From positions 1 to 37,839 of IMG/VR virus record IMGVR_UViG_3300005613_000191: a stretch of 37,839 nucleotides of DNA; one strand, written 5' to 3'. The notes under the pieces were generated by a model. The model did no database searches. It worked only from the letters and a program-made list of their open reading frames with translations, and was not told the DNA's origin. Shown here piece after piece: positions 29,482 to 37,344 of the stretch. This stretch comes from a virus. The position numbers and the translations under genes were made by a program. Numbering within the stretch: position 1 is the stretch's first letter; every line of letters starts with the position of its first letter.

Positions 29482-31226
29482 TACTAAATAAATATAGTCA
29501 AAAAATAATGGATGATGCGGCAGCGTCTACCAGAATAGCTATTGATACAGAAACAGAGAGCCTTGAGGACAAAACAATAGTTGGATTCTCATTCGCATAC
29601 GCCAAAGCAAACAAAGTTGTATCATGGTATGTCCCAATAAGGCATACTAAATTTGAAAACATGGAACTCGGCTTTGTGCAGGAGATATTGCGAAGATTGC
29701 TGAATCATCCTCAACTTATATTTCACAATTACGTTTTTGACGGAATGGTATTCAAGAAATTCGGTATGCCAGTTAAAACAGCTATAGTGCATGATACTAT
29801 GCTTATGGCGCATTTGCTTGATGAGAACGGAAGGCAGGGTCTTAAACCTTGCGTACTGAGATATTGCCACCACCGAATGACCTCATTTAAAGAGGTAGTT
29901 GGTTCTGGCAAAAGTAGAATATCATTTGCGGACGTTGACAAAGAGACCGCGGTCAAGTATGGTAGTGAAGATGCGGAATACACATATAAGCTATTTGAAG
30001 TCCTATATCCGCGACTAATGAAGGACAAGAATCTATACCGGATTTACGAGACCATTGAGAGGCCTCTTCTATTTGTGGTAGAAGACATGCAGATTAACGG
30101 CATAACTGTAGATAATGAGCAAATTTCTCGCATTCGCGAGGATTGTCAGAAACGTGTGTCAAACGCGCTTGAACGGATTGAGTATTTTATGCCTAGTGTG
30201 AATTTAAATAGCCCTAAACAGCTTCGCGAGTACTTTATTGATAAAAAGAAGTTAAAGCCACTAAAATTGAGCGCAAAAACACAAATGGGGTCGGTCGACA
30301 AAGAATTTTTAGAGCATTATGAAGAAGATAAAAGGTGTCCGGAAATTAAGGCACTGTTGGCGTACAGAAAATATAATAAAATATTGTCAACTTTTATACC
30401 CGCTCTTACACCGGAAAAAGGCAATAAAATATACGCACAGTTCCGGCAATCAGGCACGACTAGCGGCAGATTCAGTTCAAGTAATCCAAATATGCAGAAC
30501 ATTCCCAGAACGGATGATGAGTTCGACATTAGGGCGGCTATTATCGCGGATAAAAACCAAGTGCTTATTGGTGCTGATTATAGTCAAATTGAATTGCGAC
30601 TTGCGGCGCATTTCTCGCAGGAGCCGTCAATGCTCAAGGTCTATAAAGAGAATGGGGATATACACCAACAGACAGCTGATGCTTGTGGAAGTACTAGACA
30701 GCAAGCCAAAACTATTAATTTCGCTTTATTGTATGGAATTTATTTTAAGGCTTTGGCGAAACAGTTGAAGGTAGATGAAAGACAAGCATTGGAATACTTT
30801 AACCAATTCTGGAAAAACTATCCCAAATTGTTTAACTTCATAGAACAGTCAAAAAAAGATGCAATTGAGAACAGATATACTATGACTTTCTTTGGCAGAA
30901 AAAGACATTTGTCAGACGAGTTTGAAGACAAGGAAGAGTTTAAAAAAAGCGCGGAACTTAGAAGCCTGGTCAACGCAATTATACAAGGCACTGGCGCAGA
31001 CTTGATGAAATTGGCCATGTTGGAAATGTATCAAGACTTAAAAGACATTGGTGCCAGAATAGTTTTGACTGTTCATGATGAGTGCCTTATATCGTGTCCA
31101 AAAAACAAAGTAGGAGTCGCCATTTATATTATAACAGATTCAATGATTAAAGTGGGAAAAGACCTGACAGTTCCAATTGAGATAGACATTAAGTCGGGAG
31201 CAACTTGGAGTGAGTGTCATGGATAA
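29478..31226 (+). CDS. DNA polymerase, family A, with 3'-5' exonuclease
   Basis: A 582-residue protein. Exonuclease domain: RIAIDTETESL (residues about 15-25, D-x-E), LIFHNYVFDG (residues about 79-88) and YGSEDAEYTYK (residues about 155-165), so proofreading looks intact. Polymerase domain: motif A DYSQIELRLAAHF (residues about 363-375), motif B KTINFALLYG (residues about 414-423) and motif C LTVHDECLI (residues about 533-541). Size is that of compact phage polymerases, without the 5'-nuclease domain. In an archaeal virus a family A enzyme is notable, since cellular archaea use families B and D. Likely the viral replicase. Confidence 0.95.
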   Translation: MILNKYSQKIMDDAAASTRIAIDTETESLEDKTIVGFSFAYAKANKVVSWYVPIRHTKFENMELGFVQEILRRLLNHPQLIFHNYVFDGMVFKKFGMPVKTAIVHDTMLMAHLLDENGRQGLKPCVLRYCHHRMTSFKEVVGSGKSRISFADVDKETAVKYGSEDAEYTYKLFEVLYPRLMKDKNLYRIYETIERPLLFVVEDMQINGITVDNEQISRIREDCQKRVSNALERIEYFMPSVNLNSPKQLREYFIDKKKLKPLKLSAKTQMGSVDKEFLEHYEEDKRCPEIKALLAYRKYNKILSTFIPALTPEKGNKIYAQFRQSGTTSGRFSSSNPNMQNIPRTDDEFDIRAAIIADKNQVLIGADYSQIELRLAAHFSQEPSMLKVYKENGDIHQQTADACGSTRQQAKTINFALLYGIYFKALAKQLKVDERQALEYFNQFWKNYPKLFNFIEQSKKDAIENRYTMTFFGRKRHLSDEFEDKEEFKKSAELRSLVNAIIQGTGADLMKLAMLEMYQDLKDIGARIVLTVHDECLISCPKNKVGVAIYIITDSMIKVGKDLTVPIEIDIKSGATWSECHG

Positions 31227-31560
31227 TTATATATTGATGCTGATTGCGGATGCCTGCGGAGTGGTAGGAATGGGATTTTTCCTGATAGCAGAAATAAAGC
31301 AACTATGGAAAATATTGAAAACTAAAAAAATAACAGGAATAAGCAGAACCGCGTATAGAAGTAAATTGGCTGCAATAGGATTTACCAGTGTTACTTTAAT
31401 AATAACTAGTTTATATATGTCACTCGTGGTAATTTTGGCTGAGGGTATTATAGTTGCATGGGTTTTGGTTTTGATAAAAAAATATAAATTAAATAAAATT
31501 AAAACATCATTAGAAGAATTATGGGATAACAAAGAGGATGAAAAATGGAACAAGATATGA
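31219..31560 (+). CDS. PQ-loop/SemiSWEET-like small membrane protein
   Basis: A protein of 113 residues with three hydrophobic helices. The segment AEIKQLWKILKTKKITGISR (residues about 25-44) followed by the third helix resembles the PQ-loop repeat of SWEET-type sugar transporters (Q-x2-K-x3-TK-x2-GIS), though the Pro of the PQ pair is Lys (IKQ). The start at 31219 fits GGAGTGA (31207-31213) better than GTG at 31210. Function, sugar or small-solute passage, is inferred from a single repeat; it is followed by a deoxyribosyltransferase-like gene and a glycan cluster. Confidence 0.55.
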   Translation: MDNYILMLIADACGVVGMGFFLIAEIKQLWKILKTKKITGISRTAYRSKLAAIGFTSVTLIITSLYMSLVVILAEGIIVAWVLVLIKKYKLNKIKTSLEELWDNKEDEKWNKI

Positions 31561-32006
31561 AAACGTTTTATTTAGCTCATAATTTTGAAGGTCGTAAACA
31601 AGTAAGAAAATGGGAATTAAGAATAGAGGGGAAATACCGTATTAATTTGGATAATCCTTTCTATGATAATCAAGAAAGGGCTAAAGACATGCAAGTTATA
31701 GACTCGTTTAAAGACGGAAATAAAGAACAAAAGGAGTTCATGGCCACAAGGAACGTCAGCGATATAGTTGAGGACGACCTGGACAAAATAAGAAAAAGTG
31801 ACGGTATTATTGCGTTTGCGGAAGTAACGAGAATAGGCACGCCAATGGAAATATTTTTCGGCGGACGAATTTTAAGAATACCGGTTTATGTTATTACTAA
31901 AAAATATTCAAAACACCCGTGGATTGTTCAGCATGCTACAAAAATATTCAGCAGCAGAAAAGAATTTGAAAGGTTTGTCGAGAAAGAGATGGGAAGGAAA
32001 AAGTAA
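31545..32006 (+). CDS. nucleoside 2-deoxyribosyltransferase-like protein
   Basis: A 153-residue protein with TFYLAHNFEGRKQVRKWE at the start, LDNPFYDN, SDGIIAFAEVTRIGTPMEIF (residues about 85-104) and KHPWIVQHATKIF. The order YLA-x-F, D-x-I and GTPMEI is that of nucleoside 2-deoxyribosyltransferases and close relatives such as DUF4406, which exchange or remove bases from deoxynucleosides. With ThyX and the dUTPase-like gene it would tune nucleotide pools. The start could also be the ATG at 31557. Confidence 0.7.
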   Translation: MEQDMKTFYLAHNFEGRKQVRKWELRIEGKYRINLDNPFYDNQERAKDMQVIDSFKDGNKEQKEFMATRNVSDIVEDDLDKIRKSDGIIAFAEVTRIGTPMEIFFGGRILRIPVYVITKKYSKHPWIVQHATKIFSSRKEFERFVEKEMGRKK

Positions 32007-32272
32007 TGCCATATATAGCAAAAAATGACAGAGGCCAACTTGATTATGTAATCAAACAATTATTAGATTTCAACGGTGCTGAAATTTTTAAAGGGCGGTT
32101 TAATTATTTTATTCACAAGTTGGTTAAAGAGTACATAAAACGGTTTGGAGAGAATTACAATGCATATAAAGAGATTATTGGAGAACTGGAAGCCGCCAAA
32201 TTGGAAGTTGTTAGACGACTTGTTAATGAGTATGAAGACCACAAAATAAGGGAAAATGGAGATGTTGAATGA
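32006..32272 (+). CDS. DUF6899-like small protein
   Basis: An 88-residue protein that starts MPYIAKNDRGQLDYVIKQLL, has RFNYFIHKLVKEYIKRFG and YKEIIGELEAAKLEVVRRLV and ends YEDHKIRENGDVE. This order, MPYI start, LNY-x-I, G-x-LE-x-KLE and YED-x-KI-x-NGDV, is that of DUF6899, a family common in phages and archaeal viruses with unknown role. Its start overlaps the previous stop (TAATG). Confidence 0.8.
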   Translation: MPYIAKNDRGQLDYVIKQLLDFNGAEIFKGRFNYFIHKLVKEYIKRFGENYNAYKEIIGELEAAKLEVVRRLVNEYEDHKIRENGDVE

Positions 32273-32433
32273 ATATTGTGACAGATGATTTTATACAGAA
32301 ACATGGATGCAAAACTTCTAAACTTATATGTAAACACTTAAAAATTATAAGCATTAAAGACCTTGATGGGGAATACAGAAGATTTTATCATTGCGTTTGC
32401 AGTTGTTGCAGGATTATGGAGAGAAGAAAATGA
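32269..32433 (+). CDS. small cysteine/histidine-rich protein
   Basis: A 54-residue protein with HGCKTSKLICKHLKII and YHCVCSCCRIMERRK, several Cys and His that could bind zinc. It bridges the DUF6899 gene and the fusion gene by ATGA overlaps. No family recognised. Confidence 0.6.
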   Translation: MNIVTDDFIQKHGCKTSKLICKHLKIISIKDLDGEYRRFYHCVCSCCRIMERRK

Positions 32434-34364
32434 AATATATCGCGTGGACAAAAGATAGAAAGGCGCTAGAAAAAGCCTCATCAGGTGGGATATTTTACGA
32501 ACTAGCAAAACATTTCATAAACATAGGAGGCCTAGTGTGTGGGGTAACAATGGAAGGAACAGCTCCTCCAAAATTCTTAATGGCAGACAAGCTTAAAGAT
32601 GTCGAAAAAATGAGGGGTAGTAAATATTTATGGGCTAATCCAATTGAAATGTATCGACTTATAGCATATAACATTAAGACAGAAATGGACCATCCAATAT
32701 TATTTGTAGGACTTCCATGTCAAGTGATAGGATTAAAGCGGTATTTAAAAAATAGAAATCTAAATGATAAATGGATAACCTACATCTCTCTTCGTTGTCA
32801 TGGAGTAATTAAAAGAAAAATATTCTGGGATTACCTGAAATGGGTAGAATCTATAACTAAAATAAGAATAACTGGAATTAAATTTAGAGATAAGCGTGCT
32901 GGTTGGGAAAAAGGTGCGGGTCTAGGTATTACATATAACTATGGACAGTCGACTGCATTTTTTAGACCAAAACTTATAAAAGATTACATAAAACAACGCA
33001 ACGTACATACTATATGTAAAACTTGCACCAAGGATAGAAACGATTCTGACATTACTTTGGGAGACGCCTGGGGAGTTCATCCAGTATTAAAGAATAAGTA
33101 TGGCACAAGTGTGGTAGAAACGAATACGGCAAAGGGGCATCAGTTGTTTTCAGAGATTTCTAACAATTTAGAATGGCATTCTCTTTTCACAAAAATTAGT
33201 GCAAATCCCGACAAAATCGGGCTTCTCAAGGTAGCTGATATAAAGAATTTCGGCAATCTTATGCTATCTAGCAATTTTATAACCTATATGAAGGCCATTA
33301 ACAAAAACGCAAAATTCGTTTTTATAGAAGAAGATTCTGCACAAGATACAATAGAACTTGAAACAGGCGTAACTGATATTGAATACAGAAACATTAAGCA
33401 ATCGCCAATAGAATTTTTCAAACGCTTGGTGAATCCTGAATCGTCAAATATTGTGCAGACTTTTGCCGACTGCAAACATGTGGTCATATTAGGCGGTGAT
33501 TATTTAACGAACAAGTGGAAATATACGTCTTGGATAAGTAATCTTGTAATGTTGAATGCTCTGAACAAATGCGGAAAAGAAGTTCATATAATTAGCAATA
33601 CGGTAGGCGAGTTTCCATTATTGCTTAAACCATTTGTTAAATTTGTATTTAATAATTTTAAAACTATTTGGTGTCGAGATAGAGATAGTCAAAACAGATG
33701 TTGGCGCATAGGAATTAAAAATAATCTTTATTATGCTCCAGACTTAGCGTTTCTTCCCTTACATAATGAGCTCAAATATGACATATTAGAAAAACTCAAG
33801 AAAACATACTGCACAATTGTTATCTCTGGCCTATGGGGTCAATATGCACACACGTATAAAGAATATGTAAATGGTGTAAAATGTATTGCTAGAAAATTCT
33901 ATGACTTAACAGGAAAAGATATAATAATTTTATCTCATAGTAAATCACCGCCTGATGTACAATTAGCTAAAGACATAGTTAATAACGAAAAACATATGTC
34001 TACGCCCTCAGACCCGGAAAACGCGACACCAAGTAGTCTTAGAAATATAGTAGGAAACAGTTACCTTAATATATCTTTTCGTATGCACAGTGCAATAAGT
34101 AGTCTTACCAAAGGAGTTCCGGTCGTAGCTGTCGCATATAGTCATAAATACAAAGGAGTTATCGCGGATGGATTTGACTTGCCTGAATTAGTAGTGAACA
34201 AGCACAGCAGAAGAGACTGGAACTACTGTGTTCAGGAAACGATGGGTACGCTTTGGTATGTGTTGAAACACCGCGGAACGATTATACGGCAGATAAATAA
34301 AGCACACAATAAAGTAATTGACGCGATAAAACCAATGATTAAAATTATGGAGGATGAAAAATGA
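32430..34364 (+). CDS. FrhB/FdhB-type C-terminal domain fused to polysaccharide pyruvyl transferase
   Basis: A 644-residue protein from the ATG at 32430. N-terminal part (residues about 10-260): ASSGGIFYELAKHF, FVGLPCQVIGLKRYL, ICKTCTKDRNDSDITLGDAW, as in coenzyme F420 hydrogenase beta-subunit family domains, found also in polysaccharide modification proteins. C-terminal part (residues about 280-640): NFGNLMLSSNFITYMKA, VVILGGDYLTN, ISGLWGQYAH, ISFRMHSAISSL and PVVAVAYSHKYKG, as in pyruvyl transferases (WcaK/CsaB type). The fusion would add pyruvate ketals to a surface glycan; the FrhB-like part may be a redox or structural partner. Hydrogenase activity is not implied. Confidence 0.75.
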   Translation: MKYIAWTKDRKALEKASSGGIFYELAKHFINIGGLVCGVTMEGTAPPKFLMADKLKDVEKMRGSKYLWANPIEMYRLIAYNIKTEMDHPILFVGLPCQVIGLKRYLKNRNLNDKWITYISLRCHGVIKRKIFWDYLKWVESITKIRITGIKFRDKRAGWEKGAGLGITYNYGQSTAFFRPKLIKDYIKQRNVHTICKTCTKDRNDSDITLGDAWGVHPVLKNKYGTSVVETNTAKGHQLFSEISNNLEWHSLFTKISANPDKIGLLKVADIKNFGNLMLSSNFITYMKAINKNAKFVFIEEDSAQDTIELETGVTDIEYRNIKQSPIEFFKRLVNPESSNIVQTFADCKHVVILGGDYLTNKWKYTSWISNLVMLNALNKCGKEVHIISNTVGEFPLLLKPFVKFVFNNFKTIWCRDRDSQNRCWRIGIKNNLYYAPDLAFLPLHNELKYDILEKLKKTYCTIVISGLWGQYAHTYKEYVNGVKCIARKFYDLTGKDIIILSHSKSPPDVQLAKDIVNNEKHMSTPSDPENATPSSLRNIVGNSYLNISFRMHSAISSLTKGVPVVAVAYSHKYKGVIADGFDLPELVVNKHSRRDWNYCVQETMGTLWYVLKHRGTIIRQINKAHNKVIDAIKPMIKIMEDEK

Positions 34365-35239
34365 AAATATTATTTGTGCGCCATAAATATAACTCCACAT
34401 TTATAAAAAATGACTTGGAGATTTTACGTAAGCACTACAATGTAGAAGATTTCTATTACACTCCAGGAAAGACATTGCAGTTATTTAAGAAAATAAAAGA
34501 ATGCGATTTGATATACATTTGGTTTATATCATACCCAGCATATTTAGTAGGCCTTATAAATAAATTATATAAGAAACCAGTTATACTTATAGCAGGTGGA
34601 TATGGAGTACAAAGTGATGTTCTAAAAAAACATAGAATTTTTAAGCTCATGGTAAAATCAGCAATTAAAAATGCGTCAAGAATATTGGCTGTATCAGAAT
34701 TTACTAGGCAAGAAGTTTTTAATTTGTGTTTCTGGATTTGTCCAAAAGTAAATGTTGTTTATAATGGTGTAGATTTAAAACAATTTCATAATTATAAAAT
34801 AAGAGATAATGCCAGGCCTGTAGTTATAACAGTTGGGATAATAAATTCATGGGCCAGATATTATCTTAAAGGGATTGATAAGTTTATAGAATATGCAAGA
34901 CAAACACCGGACGCAGAATTTTATGTGATTGGAATGAGTGAACATATAGGAAATAAAATACAAGACCGGCCACTAAATGTGCATTTCTATCTTCCGGTAA
35001 CTCAACAAGAGTTAGTGTATTTCTACAATGCGGCAGATATGTATTGCCAGTTTTCAAAGTACGAATCATTTTGTCTTACGCTACTTGAGGCCTTGGCTTG
35101 TGGTTGCACAGTTTTGTTTACGCCAAAAACTGGAATGGACGAGATATTCAACAACAGAAATAACCTCTCTATGTTTAGCATAAAAAATAGGGAAAAAGAG
35201 TTAATAAAAATTCTAAACAACTACAGGAAATGGTATTAA
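34361..35239 (+). CDS. glycosyltransferase, GT4 family
   Basis: A 292-residue protein of GT-B type. SRILAVSEFTRQEVF (residues about 107-121), VVYNGVDLKQF (residues about 132-142) and KYESFCLTLLEALACGCTVL (residues about 234-253, with the E-x7-E motif) are characteristic of GT4 enzymes using nucleotide sugars. It has a GGAGG ribosome site and overlaps the previous stop. It would transfer a sugar in the surface-glycan module with its neighbours. Confidence 0.88.
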   Translation: MKILFVRHKYNSTFIKNDLEILRKHYNVEDFYYTPGKTLQLFKKIKECDLIYIWFISYPAYLVGLINKLYKKPVILIAGGYGVQSDVLKKHRIFKLMVKSAIKNASRILAVSEFTRQEVFNLCFWICPKVNVVYNGVDLKQFHNYKIRDNARPVVITVGIINSWARYYLKGIDKFIEYARQTPDAEFYVIGMSEHIGNKIQDRPLNVHFYLPVTQQELVYFYNAADMYCQFSKYESFCLTLLEALACGCTVLFTPKTGMDEIFNNRNNLSMFSIKNREKELIKILNNYRKWY

Positions 35240-36163
35240 ATGGAATTAGAAACAGAGTTCAGAAAAGGATGCAGTATTATAATTCCTACTTGGAATTGCG
35301 GATGTACTATGAAAATGTGTCTTGACAGTATTCGTAGAGCGTTTCCAGAAGATGTGCCATTAGAAGTTCGCATAATAGATAAAGGCAGCACAGACAATAC
35401 CATTAAAATTGTAAATGAATGGGCAAGAAATAATGAAGCAATACCAACATGGACTACAATTGAAACCAGACCACTTGGTGCTGCAAGAATGACCGGCATA
35501 AAAGGCGCAAAATATAGTACAATATTTTGGCTCGACTCAGACATTACTTTGCCCGAAAATTACATTGAAAACTTGTTCAAAATGGCAGATAAAGAATATC
35601 CAAAAGAATTTAAACCTATAGGTCAGATTCAAGGTACAATGACTGATACAGTTCCGCTTATCGCCAAATGGTGGGCAGGTTATGACGTATACCAAAGAAG
35701 GAAAAGTGGGCATAGTTATATCCTTGCAAAGTCTAATGCACCAACGGCTTGCTCTTTGTTGTTAAAATCAGCAACTGCTATGCCAGCGTCAAGAGAAAGA
35801 TATATGAATACACTGCATTCTACGGAAGACTCACTACTCGCCAAAACAATACAAGAAAAGGGATATGTTCAACTTATGTTTCCTATAAAAGTAGACCACA
35901 ATATAAAAGAAGTTGACTTGGCGGAAGGGTCTCATAAAATGGTTTGGTCCCTTGTTGGACTAAAGAATCGTGGTGACAATAAGATTCAAGCATTATGGCA
36001 TATGAAGTGGATTTGGCGTAATGGCTTCTTCGCGTTTATTGAGTATAAAACTTTGGATTTAATAGCTTATACAGTCTTCACACAACTCAATCTATTAAGA
36101 GCTTGTATTAAAGATAAGCAAATAATAAAACAGCGTAGATTAACTACTCTAAAGGATTGGTAA
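35240..36163 (+). CDS. glycosyltransferase, GT2 family
   Basis: A 307-residue protein of GT-A type. CSIIIPTWNCGCTMKMCLDS (residues about 11-30) and VRIIDKGSTDNTIKIV show the Rossmann-like N-terminus, and FWLDSDITLPENYIE (residues about 96-110) holds the D-S-D metal site. The C-terminal third is hydrophobic and basic, possibly membrane-associated. It starts at the base after the previous stop. It would add a sugar to a surface polymer or lipid carrier. Confidence 0.88.
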   Translation: MELETEFRKGCSIIIPTWNCGCTMKMCLDSIRRAFPEDVPLEVRIIDKGSTDNTIKIVNEWARNNEAIPTWTTIETRPLGAARMTGIKGAKYSTIFWLDSDITLPENYIENLFKMADKEYPKEFKPIGQIQGTMTDTVPLIAKWWAGYDVYQRRKSGHSYILAKSNAPTACSLLLKSATAMPASRERYMNTLHSTEDSLLAKTIQEKGYVQLMFPIKVDHNIKEVDLAEGSHKMVWSLVGLKNRGDNKIQALWHMKWIWRNGFFAFIEYKTLDLIAYTVFTQLNLLRACIKDKQIIKQRRLTTLKDW

Positions 36164-36165
36164 AA

Positions 36166-36291
36166 GTGTTTAGCGAGACTGCGACAGAGATAGTCAGGGG
36201 AAACGACCCATCGTGGTTTTATCTTGCTGTAATTCTGCTTGCGCTAGTATATCTTTTTGTATATATTAAAAACGCACTTCAAAAAAGTTAA
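36166..36291 (+). CDS. small membrane protein with GTG start
   Basis: A 41-residue frame with a polar start (MFSETATEIVRGNDPSWFY) and one strong hydrophobic helix (LAVILLALVYLFVYI), ending KNALQKS. GTG start 2 bases after the previous stop, no strong ribosome site, so expression would rely on coupling. Its 3' end overlaps the minus-strand gene at 36244-36351. Confidence 0.5.
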   Translation: MFSETATEIVRGNDPSWFYLAVILLALVYLFVYIKNALQKS

Positions 36292-36351
36292 CGCCGCGCC
36301 GGTAAACATTCCTACGATTCCGGATATAAACAGGATTTCTAAGTATGACAT
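36244..36351 (-). CDS. small membrane protein, convergent overlap with plus-strand gene
   Basis: A 35-residue protein (MSYLEILFISGIVGMFTGAA at the start) with one hydrophobic helix and a basic end (NIYKKIY). TTGGAGGAATC directly before the ATG is a strong ribosome site. It overlaps the last 48 bases of the plus-strand gene tail to tail. Possibly holin- or lysis-associated, by position beside similar genes. Confidence 0.65.
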   Translation of the reverse strand: MSYLEILFISGIVGMFTGAALTFLKCVFNIYKKIY

Positions 36352-36364
36352 GATTCCTCCAACG

Positions 36365-36413
36365 TTGAGAGCATAGGGCGGGCAAGAGGTAGAAAATCCG
36401 CCCTGTCTCTCAA
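36365..36413 (-). terminator. long hairpin between membrane genes
   Basis: TTGAGAG (36365-36371) pairs with CTCTCAA (36407-36413) and AGGGCGG (36375-36381) with CCGCCCT (36398-36404); 16-base loop, one 3/2 internal loop. It lies after the stop of the 36415 gene and ahead of the ribosome site of the 36351 gene on the minus strand. Likely a terminator or leader structure; much more GC than the flanks. Confidence 0.65.
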
Positions 36414-36414
36414 G

Positions 36415-36669
36415 CTATTTTAAATAAGGTAATATTAATTTTTCAAAAACAATTCGTATTGGTGTATCTCTTGTTATCGTATGCTCTATAGCATCATCCA
36501 AAGCAATAAGTATTCCTATCAGCATAAACAGATACCATATGAATTTGCACTTTTCTAGTTCGCCACTTTTTTTCATAAGATAATAATTGTACAATCCGAA
36601 TAGAAAAAGCGCGATACCGTAATATAAATGATGATTACGATACCATATAAACGGAACATGTGGTCGCAT
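36415..36669 (-). CDS. small membrane protein
   Basis: An 84-residue protein: polar, aromatic start (MRPHVPFIWYRNHHLYYG), two hydrophobic helices (IALFLFGLYNYYLM and FIWYLFMLIGILIALDD), then a charged end (EHTITRDTPIRIVFEKLI). Similar small proteins beside holin-like genes are common in tailed viruses. Starts at the base beside the stop of the previous gene (36670). Confidence 0.65.
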   Translation of the reverse strand: MRPHVPFIWYRNHHLYYGIALFLFGLYNYYLMKKSGELEKCKFIWYLFMLIGILIALDDAIEHTITRDTPIRIVFEKLILPYLK

Positions 36670-36846
36670 TTAGTTTTTCCAGATTATTTCTTCTTTGGTT
36701 ATTATTCTTAACAGCATGTTGATTCCAGCGAGTAATGCAACTTCGCCTTCTGGTGTTAGTATTAAACCATATTCTGCTCGTACTATTAATGCTCCTATTG
36801 CTATAAGATTAACCCATAGCGTTTTCGACAAATACCATTTTTTCAT
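36670..36846 (-). CDS. holin-like small membrane protein
   Basis: A 58-residue protein: KKWYLSKTLWVNLIAIGALI, then LTPEGEVALLAGINMLLRII and TKEEIIW. This KW-x-LSK-T-x-W-x-N start and ITKEEIxW end is common in small phage and archaeal-virus proteins thought to be holins. GGAGGT ribosome site. Role in lysis is inferred. Confidence 0.65.
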   Translation of the reverse strand: MKKWYLSKTLWVNLIAIGALIVRAEYGLILTPEGEVALLAGINMLLRIITKEEIIWKN

Positions 36847-36857
36847 ATTTTTACCTC

Positions 36858-37091
36858 CTATAATAAAATTGCTAAAGTTATGGCTATTGGCGTAAATACT
36901 ACCAACATTTTTATTTTTGTTTCCAACTTTAATATTCTATTGTCCTGGTCTACTTGTTTTCCAATAAGCCAGAGTAGCATTTCCTTGTTGCTTATTCTCA
37001 GGCTTGTATTTCCGTTCTTGCTTTTGAACTCTTTGCTTGTTATTTTAGCTTCTTTGATTATTTTTGCCAATGTGTCCATTTTATTTTTCAC
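36858..37091 (-). CDS. tail-anchored small protein
   Basis: A 77-residue protein with GTG start at 37091 (AGGGGGG upstream); the ATG at 37079 is the alternative. A charged coiled-coil body (KQVDQDNRILKLETKIK) ends in one hydrophobic helix (MLVVFTPIAITLAILL). Tail-anchored proteins of this size beside holins are typical of lysis cassettes. Confidence 0.6.
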   Translation of the reverse strand: MKNKMDTLAKIIKEAKITSKEFKSKNGNTSLRISNKEMLLWLIGKQVDQDNRILKLETKIKMLVVFTPIAITLAILL

Positions 37092-37103
37092 ATTTTTGCC
37101 CCC

Positions 37104-37331
37104 CTATTCGACGCTTTCAATTAAGTCCTCGTCTATCTCTGGTTCTGTTGCCTCTCTTGCAATAATTATCTTCCCAGTCTTATAGATGTTCTTTATCTGG
37201 TTCATTATCCATTTCTTGAAAAACTCTATATCAGTGAGTTCTTCATCTTCTTTTTCTCTTTGTACTGCTGCTAAAAAACCTAGCCTTAATTCTGGTACTT
37301 TTTTATCTGGTATTTTTATAGTTATATCCAT
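37104..37331 (-). CDS. small virion- or tail-associated protein
   Basis: A 75-residue protein starting MDITIKIPDKKVPELRLGFL, with LTDIEFFKKWIMNQIKNIYK and an acidic end. The pattern K-x-P-D-x3-P then FF-x-KW-x2-xQIK is familiar from small phage proteins in tail-gene neighbourhoods. GGAG precedes the ATG at 37331; the earlier start at 37352 is less likely. Confidence 0.7.
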   Translation of the reverse strand: MDITIKIPDKKVPELRLGFLAAVQREKEDEELTDIEFFKKWIMNQIKNIYKTGKIIIAREATEPEIDEDLIESVE

Positions 37332-37344
37332 ATTATTTTTCTCC

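Noticed and set aside
32430-33300. F420 hydrogenase subunit, implying a methanogen host
   Set aside because: The domain is joined to a pyruvyl transferase and lies with glycosyltransferases; the family also occurs in polysaccharide proteins, so it says nothing about host metabolism.
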